The position numbers and the translations under genes were made by a program. A stretch of DNA of 64,000 nucleotides, from positions 806,001-870,000 of the forward strand of contig OZ253953.1 of NCBI GenBank assembly GCA_965267335.1. The letters run 5' to 3'. This DNA comes from G965267335 sp965267335. Its GTDB lineage: Bacteria > Bacteroidota > Bacteroidia > Cytophagales > JAAEPT01. Numbering within the stretch: position 1 is the first letter of the stretch; each line of letters starts with the position of its first letter. Shown here piece after piece: positions 51,873 through 60,325 of this stretch. The notes beneath the pieces were generated by a model. That model did no database searches. It had not been told where the DNA came from and saw nothing but the letters and a program-made list of their open reading frames with translations.

Positions 51873-52964
51873 TTAAAACTTTTTTGGTTCCATATACGGT
51901 ACTTCAACGCTGACGGTAGTACCTACTCCAAGCTCAGAATGCATATTGAATGTACCATTGATAAAATCAGCACGCTTCTGAATATTTTTTAGCCCGTTAC
52001 CTGGATTATAGTTCTCTAAATCGAACCCGATACCATCATCTCTTATTTCTAACGTAAGGGTATTACTTATATACGATAGTTCAACATATGTGTTTCTTCC
52101 TTTGGCATATTTTACGACATTGTTGAGAGCTTCCTGTGTTATTCGGTACAAATTTGTTAACAAATTCATGTCAAAAGTAGGAATATCATCATCAATCTTA
52201 ACATGAATGGTATACTCCGAATTATTGGATATCTGATCACACATTTGCTCGATTGCTGCTTTTAAGCCATACTCGTTCATTACCCGAGGAGTGATATTCT
52301 CTGATATTTTCCTGGCTTCCTCTATGGCCTTTGTAATCATTTCCTCAACTACGTCAACTTCTTTATTGAGTTCCTCTGTGTTGTTTAGGTCAATATTTGA
52401 TAATCGGTACTTGGTAGCTATAAGCATTTGCCCAAGTCCGTCATGGATGTCCATTGCTATTCTTTGTCTTTCCTGTTCTATTTGTATCTGAAATTCTGTT
52501 TCAGCTTTCTTTCGCTCTTTGATCAGGTTCTGCCTTTCCATGGCATACTTGATGGATTTTTCCAGGCTTGAGGCTGTGTACTCTCCCTTTACAATGAAAT
52601 CCTGTGCGCCATAATTAATCGCTTTGGCTGCATAGTTTTTATCACTCATTCCAGAAAGAACGATGATGGGAATGTTTGAAATCAGACCCCTCAGAGCGGA
52701 TATTGTTTCCATGCCATGACTATCGCTCAGAAACAAATCAAGCATTACAATATCGACATGAATACGTTGTACCAGTCGCTTTGTGTGCCGGATAGTTTCT
52801 GAGGTGATGATCTTTGAATCACCATAGTCCGTCTCAGCAAGAAAAGCAGTAAGAATCTTCTGATCAATTTTGTTGTCTTCTGCTAACAAAATTGTCAGAT
52901 TGTTTTTACGCTTGTCTTTGGACTTTGATATCCCAGAAGTGTCTTCGGAAACATTCGAGTTCAT
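51873..52964 (-). CDS. Receiver-containing HisKA_3 histidine kinase
   Basis: This 363-residue soluble protein has an N-terminal receiver domain (ILLAEDNKID, D30; acceptor D76 in MLDLFLSD; K126) joined to a HisKA_3 dimerisation domain with the phospho-histidine in AMDIHDGLGQ (H174) and a HATPase_c domain (LYRITQEALNNVVKYAKG, DDGIGFD). It has no membrane segment. NarL-type kinases usually pair with NarL-type regulators, and the next gene is one. The receiver at the input end suggests it is itself controlled by phosphotransfer, perhaps from the hybrid kinase encoded upstream. Confidence 0.9.
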   Translation of the reverse strand: MNSNVSEDTSGISKSKDKRKNNLTILLAEDNKIDQKILTAFLAETDYGDSKIITSETIRHTKRLVQRIHVDIVMLDLFLSDSHGMETISALRGLISNIPIIVLSGMSDKNYAAKAINYGAQDFIVKGEYTASSLEKSIKYAMERQNLIKERKKAETEFQIQIEQERQRIAMDIHDGLGQMLIATKYRLSNIDLNNTEELNKEVDVVEEMITKAIEEARKISENITPRVMNEYGLKAAIEQMCDQISNNSEYTIHVKIDDDIPTFDMNLLTNLYRITQEALNNVVKYAKGRNTYVELSYISNTLTLEIRDDGIGFDLENYNPGNGLKNIQKRADFINGTFNMHSELGVGTTVSVEVPYMEPKKF

Positions 52965-53117
52965 GATAATTTTATACTTAACAAACAGCCCTAGTAGTTC
53001 CTAAAAAACAATGTATTAAGCCATCGCTTTTGTTTGTGTACATATAGAGGAAATACTTATCTAAGTACGGATATTTTTTACAAGAGTTTGGAAGAAACTG
53101 TAAATTATTGTTATTAA

Positions 53118-54971
53118 TTAAGGTTTACTTGTGATATAACGCTCAATTTGATAAATAACACTTTTCTGTAACCTGCTTAGAATGAATAACTTTTGTTTGG
53201 TGTCAGTGCTTATTTTTTTTGTCACACTAAGTCCATCACATATTTCAAAAGCCTTTTCAGATCCGATGAGCGCATAGCCTGATTTTATTTTGTGTGCAAG
53301 CTTCTTCATTGAATTCAATTCATCATTTTCGAATGCCTGAATCATTTTTCGCAGTTCTTTTTGTGAGGTTCTGGCAAAAGTATTCAATGTAACGTGGATG
53401 AATTCTGTGTCTCCATCTGCCAAGTGGAGAAGTTTTTCAAGATTCAATTTTTCAGAAAGTAGTACGATTTCGATGATAGAGTTTATCAATATGTTTTCAT
53501 CCAATGGCTTGGGAATATAGGCGTCCATCCCCGCTTTTAAGCACTTTGCTTTTTCTGAATGGATATCAGTAGCGCTGATGGCAAATATTGGTACTGTGGA
53601 GAACTGTCGTATTTCCTCACAAGCCCGGATGCCATCCATAATTGGCAATTGAATGTCCATCAATATTAGATCGAAACACTCTTGCTGACTTTTTTCAACA
53701 GCCGACTTTCCATTGGTTACTAGCTCTACCTTGATCCCATAACCCTCAAGTAGTTTCTGTATAAATTTTTGATTGATCTCATTGTCTTCACAAAGAAGGA
53801 CACTAAGGGATTTTAAGTGGCTGCGATTTTTTGTGCGGAGGTCAGGAGTTTTGGTGAACTTTGTCAGCAATGGTATCGTCACACGGAAACAGGTTCCTTT
53901 ATTTATATGACTTTCTATTTCTATGGTCCCCTTGAGGGCATGAACTAACTGGTTAACCAGTGCAAGCCCTAGACCCGAACCATCATATATTTCATGGGTT
54001 CCTGGTTTTGCAAAGGGTTCAAGAACCTCCTTTATGTCATTGTTCTCGATTCCGATACCAGTGTCTTTGATTTCTATCAGGAGGTCAATGCTTTCATCAT
54101 CTCTAGGTAACAGACTCAATTTTGTGGATATACTACCCGTTTCAGTAAACTTTACAGCGTTGCTCAACAGGTTCATGATAATTTGATTTAGCCTATGCGG
54201 ATCACCAAAGAGTTTTTTTGGCAGATTCTTGTCCATGTCTATGACGAAATCTAATCCTTTTCTCCGTGCCTTATACTGGTGAACAGTTATGGAGCTTTTA
54301 ACTAACTCTTTGGGGTTAAATTCGACAATATCTACCTGTAGATTTTCCTGACTTGAATGAGAAAGAGCCAGGAGGTCACTCATAAGTGAATTGAGTCGTT
54401 GGGCGGCATGATGTATATTTTCCAGGTCTGGAAAGTGTTCCTCTGGACTATTTTTTTTAATAAGCTGGTCCGAGAACCCTATGATAGTGCTAAGAGGAGT
54501 TTTAATTTGATGACTTAAATTGGATAAAAATTGTTGCCTGAATCGGAGGGCTTCTTTTTCTCGGTTTTGGGCTAAGGCTAGAATTTTTTCTTCCTCTATG
54601 CGCTCGGTGACATCTTGTCCATAACAGACGAAAAATGGTTCTGTATTATCTTTTTCAACCAGCTTATTTTTATAGTACCACATTTTGGAGGTACCATCAC
54701 TTATTTTGATGTTGAGAAAGCCTTCTGCAAATTTAGTGCCTTTGATTTTTTGAAAATAGTTGTCGATTTCCTGTGAGTTGCTCGGGGCTGTTAACTCATA
54801 GAAGTTGATTTTTTGTAGCTCATTGCGTGAGTAGCCCAGTGCTTTTTGAAATGCAGGATTGTAGAAAACAAGATTTCCATGCCGGTCATGAACACAAATT
54901 AGTGCCTGACAGTTGTTTACTAATTCTTCGTATGTGAATTTGATATCGTACTTTTTTTTGTCCTCAGACAT
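53118..54971 (-). CDS. PAS hybrid histidine kinase with receiver and Hpt domains
   Basis: This 617-residue soluble hybrid kinase has a PAS/PAC sensor (about residues 14-128), HisKA with LSHQIKTPLS (H154), HATPase_c (N271, DTGIGIE near 303, GSGLGLAL near 331), a receiver (acceptor D439 in LILMDIQLP) and a C-terminal Hpt domain with AHKIKSGY (H560). It thus holds a full internal phosphorelay. The lack of a membrane segment implies a cytosolic signal. Phosphoryl transfer to the neighbouring NarL or LytTR proteins is inferred from position only. Confidence 0.92.
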   Translation of the reverse strand: MSEDKKKYDIKFTYEELVNNCQALICVHDRHGNLVFYNPAFQKALGYSRNELQKINFYELTAPSNSQEIDNYFQKIKGTKFAEGFLNIKISDGTSKMWYYKNKLVEKDNTEPFFVCYGQDVTERIEEEKILALAQNREKEALRFRQQFLSNLSHQIKTPLSTIIGFSDQLIKKNSPEEHFPDLENIHHAAQRLNSLMSDLLALSHSSQENLQVDIVEFNPKELVKSSITVHQYKARRKGLDFVIDMDKNLPKKLFGDPHRLNQIIMNLLSNAVKFTETGSISTKLSLLPRDDESIDLLIEIKDTGIGIENNDIKEVLEPFAKPGTHEIYDGSGLGLALVNQLVHALKGTIEIESHINKGTCFRVTIPLLTKFTKTPDLRTKNRSHLKSLSVLLCEDNEINQKFIQKLLEGYGIKVELVTNGKSAVEKSQQECFDLILMDIQLPIMDGIRACEEIRQFSTVPIFAISATDIHSEKAKCLKAGMDAYIPKPLDENILINSIIEIVLLSEKLNLEKLLHLADGDTEFIHVTLNTFARTSQKELRKMIQAFENDELNSMKKLAHKIKSGYALIGSEKAFEICDGLSVTKKISTDTKQKLFILSRLQKSVIYQIERYITSKP

Positions 54972-55042
54972 ACCTTCCCAAATACCTTAATTCACCTTAA
55001 TATAATCAAAGTCAATGACTTCGTGACTAAGAGGCTTGTAAC

Positions 55043-55729
55043 CTATAACGAGTTAATTCTATTAAAGAAATTTTCCTTGTATGAGCGACTGATCGGCAAG
55101 GCTTTATCTCCTACATACAATGTAGTTCCTTCTATTTCATTTATTTTGTCAATCCTGACGATATAAGAACGGTGAATCCGTATGAAACTCGCTTCAGGTA
55201 ATTTACTTTCAACGGCTTTCATTGTGGCGAGGACAATATGCCTTTTGTCCGATGTATGAATTAAGACGTAGTCGGAATAGGCCTCAATGTACAGAATCTC
55301 GGTTAACGGTAAATTGATAAGCTTTGAATCAACCTTGATGAAAAGAAAGTCAACTTGCTTCTGATCTATTTTTAGGTTCTCATCAATGCTCTTGGCACGG
55401 TCAATGGCTACTAAAAAACGGTCGTATTCTACAGGTTTCAGAATGTAATCTGTGACGTTATAGTCAAAGGCATCTGTGGCATATTTCTTTTTACCACTGA
55501 CAATAATAACCTGAGGAATATTTTTTATTTGACGAATAAAATCTATTCCCGACATTTTTGGCATCTCTACATCCAAAAAAATAAGGTCACAGGTATTGTC
55601 GGCAATATTATTACTTGCCTCAATCGCAGAACTGAACTCTCCTACGAGTTCCAAATCTTTAGTGCGCTCAATACACTTTTTCAGAGCCAGTCGGCTTAGC
55701 TCGTCATCGTCAACAATAATACACTTCAT
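55043..55729 (-). CDS. LytTR-family response regulator
   Basis: This 228-residue regulator has a receiver (D7-D9 pocket, acceptor D53 in IFLDVEMPKMSG, K in YILKPVEY near 97) and a LytTR DNA-binding domain (FIKVDSKLINLPLTEILYIE from about 129, then FIRIHRSYIVRIDKI). LytTR regulators often pair with LytS-type kinases, which are not seen here. It lies 71 bp upstream of the hybrid kinase gene in the same direction, making a four-gene signalling block. Confidence 0.93.
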   Translation of the reverse strand: MKCIIVDDDELSRLALKKCIERTKDLELVGEFSSAIEASNNIADNTCDLIFLDVEMPKMSGIDFIRQIKNIPQVIIVSGKKKYATDAFDYNVTDYILKPVEYDRFLVAIDRAKSIDENLKIDQKQVDFLFIKVDSKLINLPLTEILYIEAYSDYVLIHTSDKRHIVLATMKAVESKLPEASFIRIHRSYIVRIDKINEIEGTTLYVGDKALPISRSYKENFFNRINSL

Positions 55730-55815
55730 TTCCCGGGTTGAATTGCTTGCTTCAAATAGCTGATTAATTCAATTTAACTAATTTACATATACTTACATAA
55801 GTTAAGTATGTGTTT

Positions 55816-56685
55816 TTACTTCTGCTTTTTGAAACTTATTTCAGCAATACTTTGGATGACCACAGTGATGATAATTATGGCTCCTCCGATGTAAACCCCC
55901 TTTTCAGGAATTTCCCCCATAAATATAGCTGCGATGATTATCCCATAGATTGGTTGCAGACTAGAGATAATACTGGCCGAACTTGTTGAAAAGTACCGTA
56001 GGCTTTTGACAAATAAAGTATGTCCAATTGAGGTGGTGAAAAGAGCCAGGACTATTAGAAGGAGTTGATCGTTTTTCGAAGGTACAATAACGGGTGTAGT
56101 AAATAAAGTATAGCTTAGTGCCAAAGCACTTATACTTACTTGATAAAACATAATAGTGGTACTACCCAAGCTTCCAATTAGGGATTTGTTTATCAAATTT
56201 CGAAGTGCGTAGCACAAAGCCGATAATAGTCCCCAAAACACACCTTGTGTAGAGTTGTTGCTCATATCAAATTCCGGAACCAGAAACCAAATTCCTACAA
56301 TGACTAGCAGTGAATTAAGTAGCGTAATCCAGTGAAACCTGGTGCGGAGAAATAGTGGTTCCAGAAGAGTAGTCATTATAGGGAAGGAGAACATTGAGAT
56401 AACCCCAATGGCAACAGATGATATTTTTAATGAAATGAAATAAAAGACCCAATGTCCGCACAAGAGAATACCACTAAGAAAAACTTTGGTGGTGGAGGAT
56501 TTGCTCAATTGGATACTCTCTTTCTGGATGCGAGTAAGTATGAATAGGAACAAGCTGGCCAGGACACAGCGCAAGAAAATATTGTAATCAGCGCTTAATT
56601 GTATCTGCCTGCCTATCGGTCCGGAAGTCGCTATAACGAGATTGGCGACATTGAGAAGTAAAAACTGTGTACTTCTTGACTGCAC
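55816..56685 (-). CDS. EamA/DMT-family transporter
   Basis: This 289-residue membrane protein has ten hydrophobic helices in two EamA repeats. The second repeat shows LALFTTSIGHTLFVKSLRYFS and SSLQPIYGIIIAAIFMGEIP. The drug/metabolite transporter superfamily moves small organic molecules; the substrate is unknown. The start is GTG at 56685, sharing one base with the stop of the upstream gene, so the two are coupled. Confidence 0.88.
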   Translation of the reverse strand: MQSRSTQFLLLNVANLVIATSGPIGRQIQLSADYNIFLRCVLASLFLFILTRIQKESIQLSKSSTTKVFLSGILLCGHWVFYFISLKISSVAIGVISMFSFPIMTTLLEPLFLRTRFHWITLLNSLLVIVGIWFLVPEFDMSNNSTQGVFWGLLSALCYALRNLINKSLIGSLGSTTIMFYQVSISALALSYTLFTTPVIVPSKNDQLLLIVLALFTTSIGHTLFVKSLRYFSTSSASIISSLQPIYGIIIAAIFMGEIPEKGVYIGGAIIIITVVIQSIAEISFKKQK

Positions 56686-57122
56686 TACTTTTTCTTTCCC
56701 TTTAAGTTCTTGTAAGACCTGAGTATGTTTCTAGCCTCCATGGCTTGTGATGAATGAGGGTATTCATCAATGATAACGTTATACAATTCTATGGCTTCCT
56801 GGTATAGTTTGCGTTTTTCAAAACGTTGGGCAAGGTCAAAAAAGCGAATAGCCGGTTCATTGAACTTATTGTTTTCAATTCGCAGCTGGTCATTTTCTGT
56901 GTTTAACTCCGTGATGGTTTGCTTGAGCTCATGTACTTCCTTTTTGACCTCAATGATCTCACCGTGTTGCTTTTTCATGACCTGCTTGTAGTCGGCTACT
57001 TTTTTTTCTTTCTCGGCCATTTCTTCTCTACAGAATTCTACCTGGGCTTTGAGTGTGGAATAAGATTGGCTCATCGCCTGGCATGAAAACAGTACCAAAG
57101 CAATCAATAACAAATGTCTCAT
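56685..57122 (-). CDS. Coiled-coil/TPR periplasmic protein (YbgF-like)
   Basis: This 145-residue protein has a signal peptide (residues 1-18), a heptad-rich coiled coil (about 25-85, for example VKKEVHELKQTITELNTEN) and one TPR unit at the C-terminus (EAIELYNVIIDEYPHSSQAME). The layout recalls YbgF/CpoB of the Tol-Pal system. No Tol gene is adjacent. It is the upstream partner of the EamA gene, with a 1-bp stop-start overlap. Confidence 0.75.
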   Translation of the reverse strand: MRHLLLIALVLFSCQAMSQSYSTLKAQVEFCREEMAEKEKKVADYKQVMKKQHGEIIEVKKEVHELKQTITELNTENDQLRIENNKFNEPAIRFFDLAQRFEKRKLYQEAIELYNVIIDEYPHSSQAMEARNILRSYKNLKGKKK

Positions 57123-57267
57123 AGAATGATGATTAGTAGGTTTAGAAGGAGAGTTGTAAGGTCTCTGTAAATTCCCAAAGTTTAATTGTAGAACTGTTTA
57201 AGGTAATTATTATTTTAAACAAATAATTTGGGCTGTACCAAAAGGAACTGCCACAACAAAAATAACT

Positions 57268-58089
57268 ATGAATAAATTAATATATCCTATCGCCATTGCT
57301 CTTCCTCTTTTTCTTTTTAGCTGTGGAGCTGATTCTTCGGAAAAAAATGATCAACAACCGGAAGGGTCTACTGAGCTAGCCAACGATACAACTGAGGTTG
57401 AGGAAACTCAGGTTAATGAAAGTGAGGAAGAAGAAGTTCCAGTAGATAACCGCTTAGCAAAAGAAAAGGAAGCCGTATATTCTTATCTGTTTTCAAAGCA
57501 TGTGGAACCTGTAGAGGGGGGGCTTCATGACTATAAGTTGACATTTAATGATGAGGAAAAAACTTTTGATTTTTCATTTACAATTACTCAAGTGGAAGAA
57601 GCCGAAAATCTAGATGGAGAACTGGTTGAGCAAAAGATAACTGATAGAATGCAAGTAGTCGGAAGTTGGATGTCGGCAGATGAAGATAATGGAGTCGCAA
57701 TTTTGGTTGTAAAAGGTGATCGGACATTTACGGATTCATATTTAAACATGTATGGTGACCTGGTCAGCAATAAAGTTGAGAAAGGATTCAATGACGAGAT
57801 TTCGGTTGATTACAACCAAGAGGCTGATTCGGATTTCTTTGGTTCGAAAATGTATAAGAAAGTATCTACTCAAAAGATTACCGAAGATGACTTAGAAGGG
57901 TTGGCTAAGGATGAAATGGCATATCTGAGGAATGAAATCTATGCAAGAAAAGGGCATATCTTTAAAACAGATAAAATGAATAACTACTTCAGATCAAAGC
58001 CTTGGTATCAACCGCTAAATGAGAATGCCGAGGCTTTACTTACAGATTTAGAAAAGAACAACGCCAAGTTTATCAAATCGCTTGAATAA
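57268..58089 (+). CDS. YARHG-domain lipoprotein
   Basis: This 273-residue lipoprotein has a signal peptide with LFSCG (Cys19), an acidic linker (about 22-60) and a C-terminal YARHG domain: LRNEIYARKGHIFKTDKM then YFRSKPWYQPL (residues 215-250). YARHG domains occur in extracellular proteins, often with peptidoglycan enzymes, and the next gene is an amidase. The 8-bp overlap with that gene supports joint expression. Confidence 0.86.
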   Translation: MNKLIYPIAIALPLFLFSCGADSSEKNDQQPEGSTELANDTTEVEETQVNESEEEEVPVDNRLAKEKEAVYSYLFSKHVEPVEGGLHDYKLTFNDEEKTFDFSFTITQVEEAENLDGELVEQKITDRMQVVGSWMSADEDNGVAILVVKGDRTFTDSYLNMYGDLVSNKVEKGFNDEISVDYNQEADSDFFGSKMYKKVSTQKITEDDLEGLAKDEMAYLRNEIYARKGHIFKTDKMNNYFRSKPWYQPLNENAEALLTDLEKNNAKFIKSLE

Positions 58090-58804
58090 GTTTCAGGTCG
58101 TTCTCCTAATCATTACTATGTTTTCCTGTAATTCTGGAGAACAGCAGAAAGAATCGCCTGTAGTTGCTTCGAACAAGCATACTGACTTTATCCCTGAGGA
58201 TTCTGCTTGCATTGGTATAATAGATGCTTCAATTCTTAGCCCTGAACGGCTTGTTCTGACCAGGGAATATGTGAGAGCCCATTATGGTTTAAGGTCTGTT
58301 AAAATGTTGCCAAGAGGTATTATTATACATTACACGGCACTACCTGATTTACGTCAATCCTTAGATGTCTTTGAGCCGGATACTATTTCATCAAGGAGAA
58401 GTTATGTGCGACAGTTTGGGTTGTTGAATGTAGGAGCGCATTATCTCGTAGATACCAACGGACAGGTTTATCAATTATTACCGGATGATTTTATTGGTCG
58501 ACATACAATTGGTTTCAACTCCAGCTGCATTGGTATTGAGAACGTTAGTCTTACGGAAGACGAGCTCACAGATAAGCAGGTTGAGGCCAACTGCATGATA
58601 GTTTCCTGTCTTCGAAAAAAGCACCCTGAGATTAAATACCTTTTTGGACATCACGAATATATGCTGGATTCCCTGCCGCATTTTTCCCTCTTTAACGAAC
58701 TGGATACAACCTATCATCCAACCCATAAAGTGGACCCGGGCGCGTCATTTATGTCAGAATTGAGGTCTTGTCTGGAGAGTAAGGGCGTATATTTACAGCC
58801 TTAA
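58082..58804 (+). CDS. N-acetylmuramoyl-L-alanine amidase (Amidase_2)
   Basis: This 240-residue lipoprotein (MFSCNSG, Cys16) carries an Amidase_2/PGRP fold. The zinc histidine in IIIHYTA, then GAHYLVDTNGQVYQL, then IGRHTIGFNSSCIGIENV, and HKVDPGASF at the end with the second zinc histidine and the lysine/aspartate region are all visible. It cleaves the MurNAc-L-Ala bond of peptidoglycan in the periplasm. The start is TTG at 58082, overlapping the YARHG gene. Its stop overlaps the next start by 1 bp (TAATG). Confidence 0.88.
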   Translation: MNKFQVVLLIITMFSCNSGEQQKESPVVASNKHTDFIPEDSACIGIIDASILSPERLVLTREYVRAHYGLRSVKMLPRGIIIHYTALPDLRQSLDVFEPDTISSRRSYVRQFGLLNVGAHYLVDTNGQVYQLLPDDFIGRHTIGFNSSCIGIENVSLTEDELTDKQVEANCMIVSCLRKKHPEIKYLFGHHEYMLDSLPHFSLFNELDTTYHPTHKVDPGASFMSELRSCLESKGVYLQP

Positions 58805-60294
58805 TGAAAGCAAGTCACCAATATAAGATTTTGTTTTTTGTTTCCGTTGTAGTCGGGTTGTTTACCCATTGCTATCATTTAACTCTTACAGAACACCCTA
58901 GTGGATGGGATGGCTACTATTATGTGATGCAGTTACATTCGTGGTGGGAACATGGCCAAATGCAATCGCCAGATAGTTCGCTGATTTATCCATTCCTTTC
59001 CGTGTTTCGAGTGTTTTCCGATGACTATGTAGTCGTAGTGAAGTTGGGTGTCGTGGTGTTGGTTGTATTATTTATAGTGTCTTGTGTGTTAATAGGCGGT
59101 GTAGGCAGACAGGAAAAACAATGGAGCTGGTTACTTGTCTTTTTGTTAGTAATGAGCCCGTCATTGACCTTTGTCGCAGCTCAATATCCAAAAAATTTGC
59201 TTGGCTTTATATTCCTGATTTGGTGTTTAAGGCATTTAACGGAGCGAAGGTTTCTACTGGCAGTATTGTTCTTTTTATTGACATTCTTTACCCACAGGAT
59301 GACCGCAGGCCTGGCTGTTTTGTTTGTCCCAATCATACTGTATCAGTATAGCCATAAGCTATTTTTCTGGGCCACTTCAGTTATGATTTTAACGACTTTG
59401 GCGGTAACAATATTTCTTCCGGGCTTACTTCATTGGACAGATCTTAGCCGCTTTCAAGGGGAGTTTTCAATGGAGCCTGGTTTTGCTCCGCTTACATTTC
59501 CAGATCTTTGGAATTGGAAATTATCTTTTTGGTGGTTTCTGGAAATTGCGTTGCACTTTATTTTGGTGCTAGCATTACTGATTCGATTGGTGCGCTCGAA
59601 ACAGCTACTGTCGTTTCATAAGTTCACGGTGTTGCTATTTTGGATTCAGGTCGTACTATTGTTTCCTTTTTTCAATATGGAAGCGGGGAGTGTGGGATAC
59701 CGGTTTTATTTGATTTCGTTATTGTTGACCCCATTGCTGGCTATGGCCGTGTTACGGGAGCGGAATATAAGGCTTCCGGTTATCCTGTCTATTCTTCTCA
59801 TACTTTGCGCTGTATTTAGTTACCGTGCATATGATATTTCATTGTTTAACCCTGACTATAATCTCTATTCCAAAGTGGCTGATAATGTAATAAAGCATAT
59901 GGATGTTTTATACACTCAGTTAGAGTCGGAGGAAAAGCCTGACCTGATCGTTGCTCATCAGGGAATCGCGGAACTTATCATTATAAAATCTGACATAGAT
60001 GCCTTAAATTGGTCCCCTTCTTCATCAAAAGACCCTCGGTTGGTGTGGAGAGTTGTCGCTGGTTTGCGGAAATATGATTTTGTGAGTCACCTTGATGAGA
60101 GGGACATGGAGCGTATTGTTCGGTTGGATGTTAACTATTACCTGGTTCCGGAAATCATTTGGAATAAGATGAAGATTAGTGTAAGGAAAGCGAAAGATAA
60201 TGAGTTGTTGTCCAGGATGAGTGATTGGAGGAATCCTTCTGAAGAAAGGCCGCAATTTTTGAGTAGATTTAAAGATAAAATTAAAGATTACTAA
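58804..60294 (+). CDS. Polytopic membrane protein, GT-C glycosyltransferase-like
   Basis: This 496-residue protein has about eleven membrane segments and an early periplasmic loop with HPSGWDGYYYVMQLHSWW (residues 31-48), where an Asp after the first helix recalls the catalytic aspartate of GT-C enzymes. THRMTAGLAVLFVP lies near 165. The C-terminus (about 360-496) is a soluble domain. Family assignment is tentative. Position after an amidase gene, with a 1-bp overlap, suggests a role at the cell envelope, such as glycosylation of a lipid-linked acceptor. Confidence 0.65.
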   Translation: MKASHQYKILFFVSVVVGLFTHCYHLTLTEHPSGWDGYYYVMQLHSWWEHGQMQSPDSSLIYPFLSVFRVFSDDYVVVVKLGVVVLVVLFIVSCVLIGGVGRQEKQWSWLLVFLLVMSPSLTFVAAQYPKNLLGFIFLIWCLRHLTERRFLLAVLFFLLTFFTHRMTAGLAVLFVPIILYQYSHKLFFWATSVMILTTLAVTIFLPGLLHWTDLSRFQGEFSMEPGFAPLTFPDLWNWKLSFWWFLEIALHFILVLALLIRLVRSKQLLSFHKFTVLLFWIQVVLLFPFFNMEAGSVGYRFYLISLLLTPLLAMAVLRERNIRLPVILSILLILCAVFSYRAYDISLFNPDYNLYSKVADNVIKHMDVLYTQLESEEKPDLIVAHQGIAELIIIKSDIDALNWSPSSSKDPRLVWRVVAGLRKYDFVSHLDERDMERIVRLDVNYYLVPEIIWNKMKISVRKAKDNELLSRMSDWRNPSEERPQFLSRFKDKIKDY

Positions 60295-60325
60295 TATATA
60301 GTAATATACTGCTAAATAATTAATT

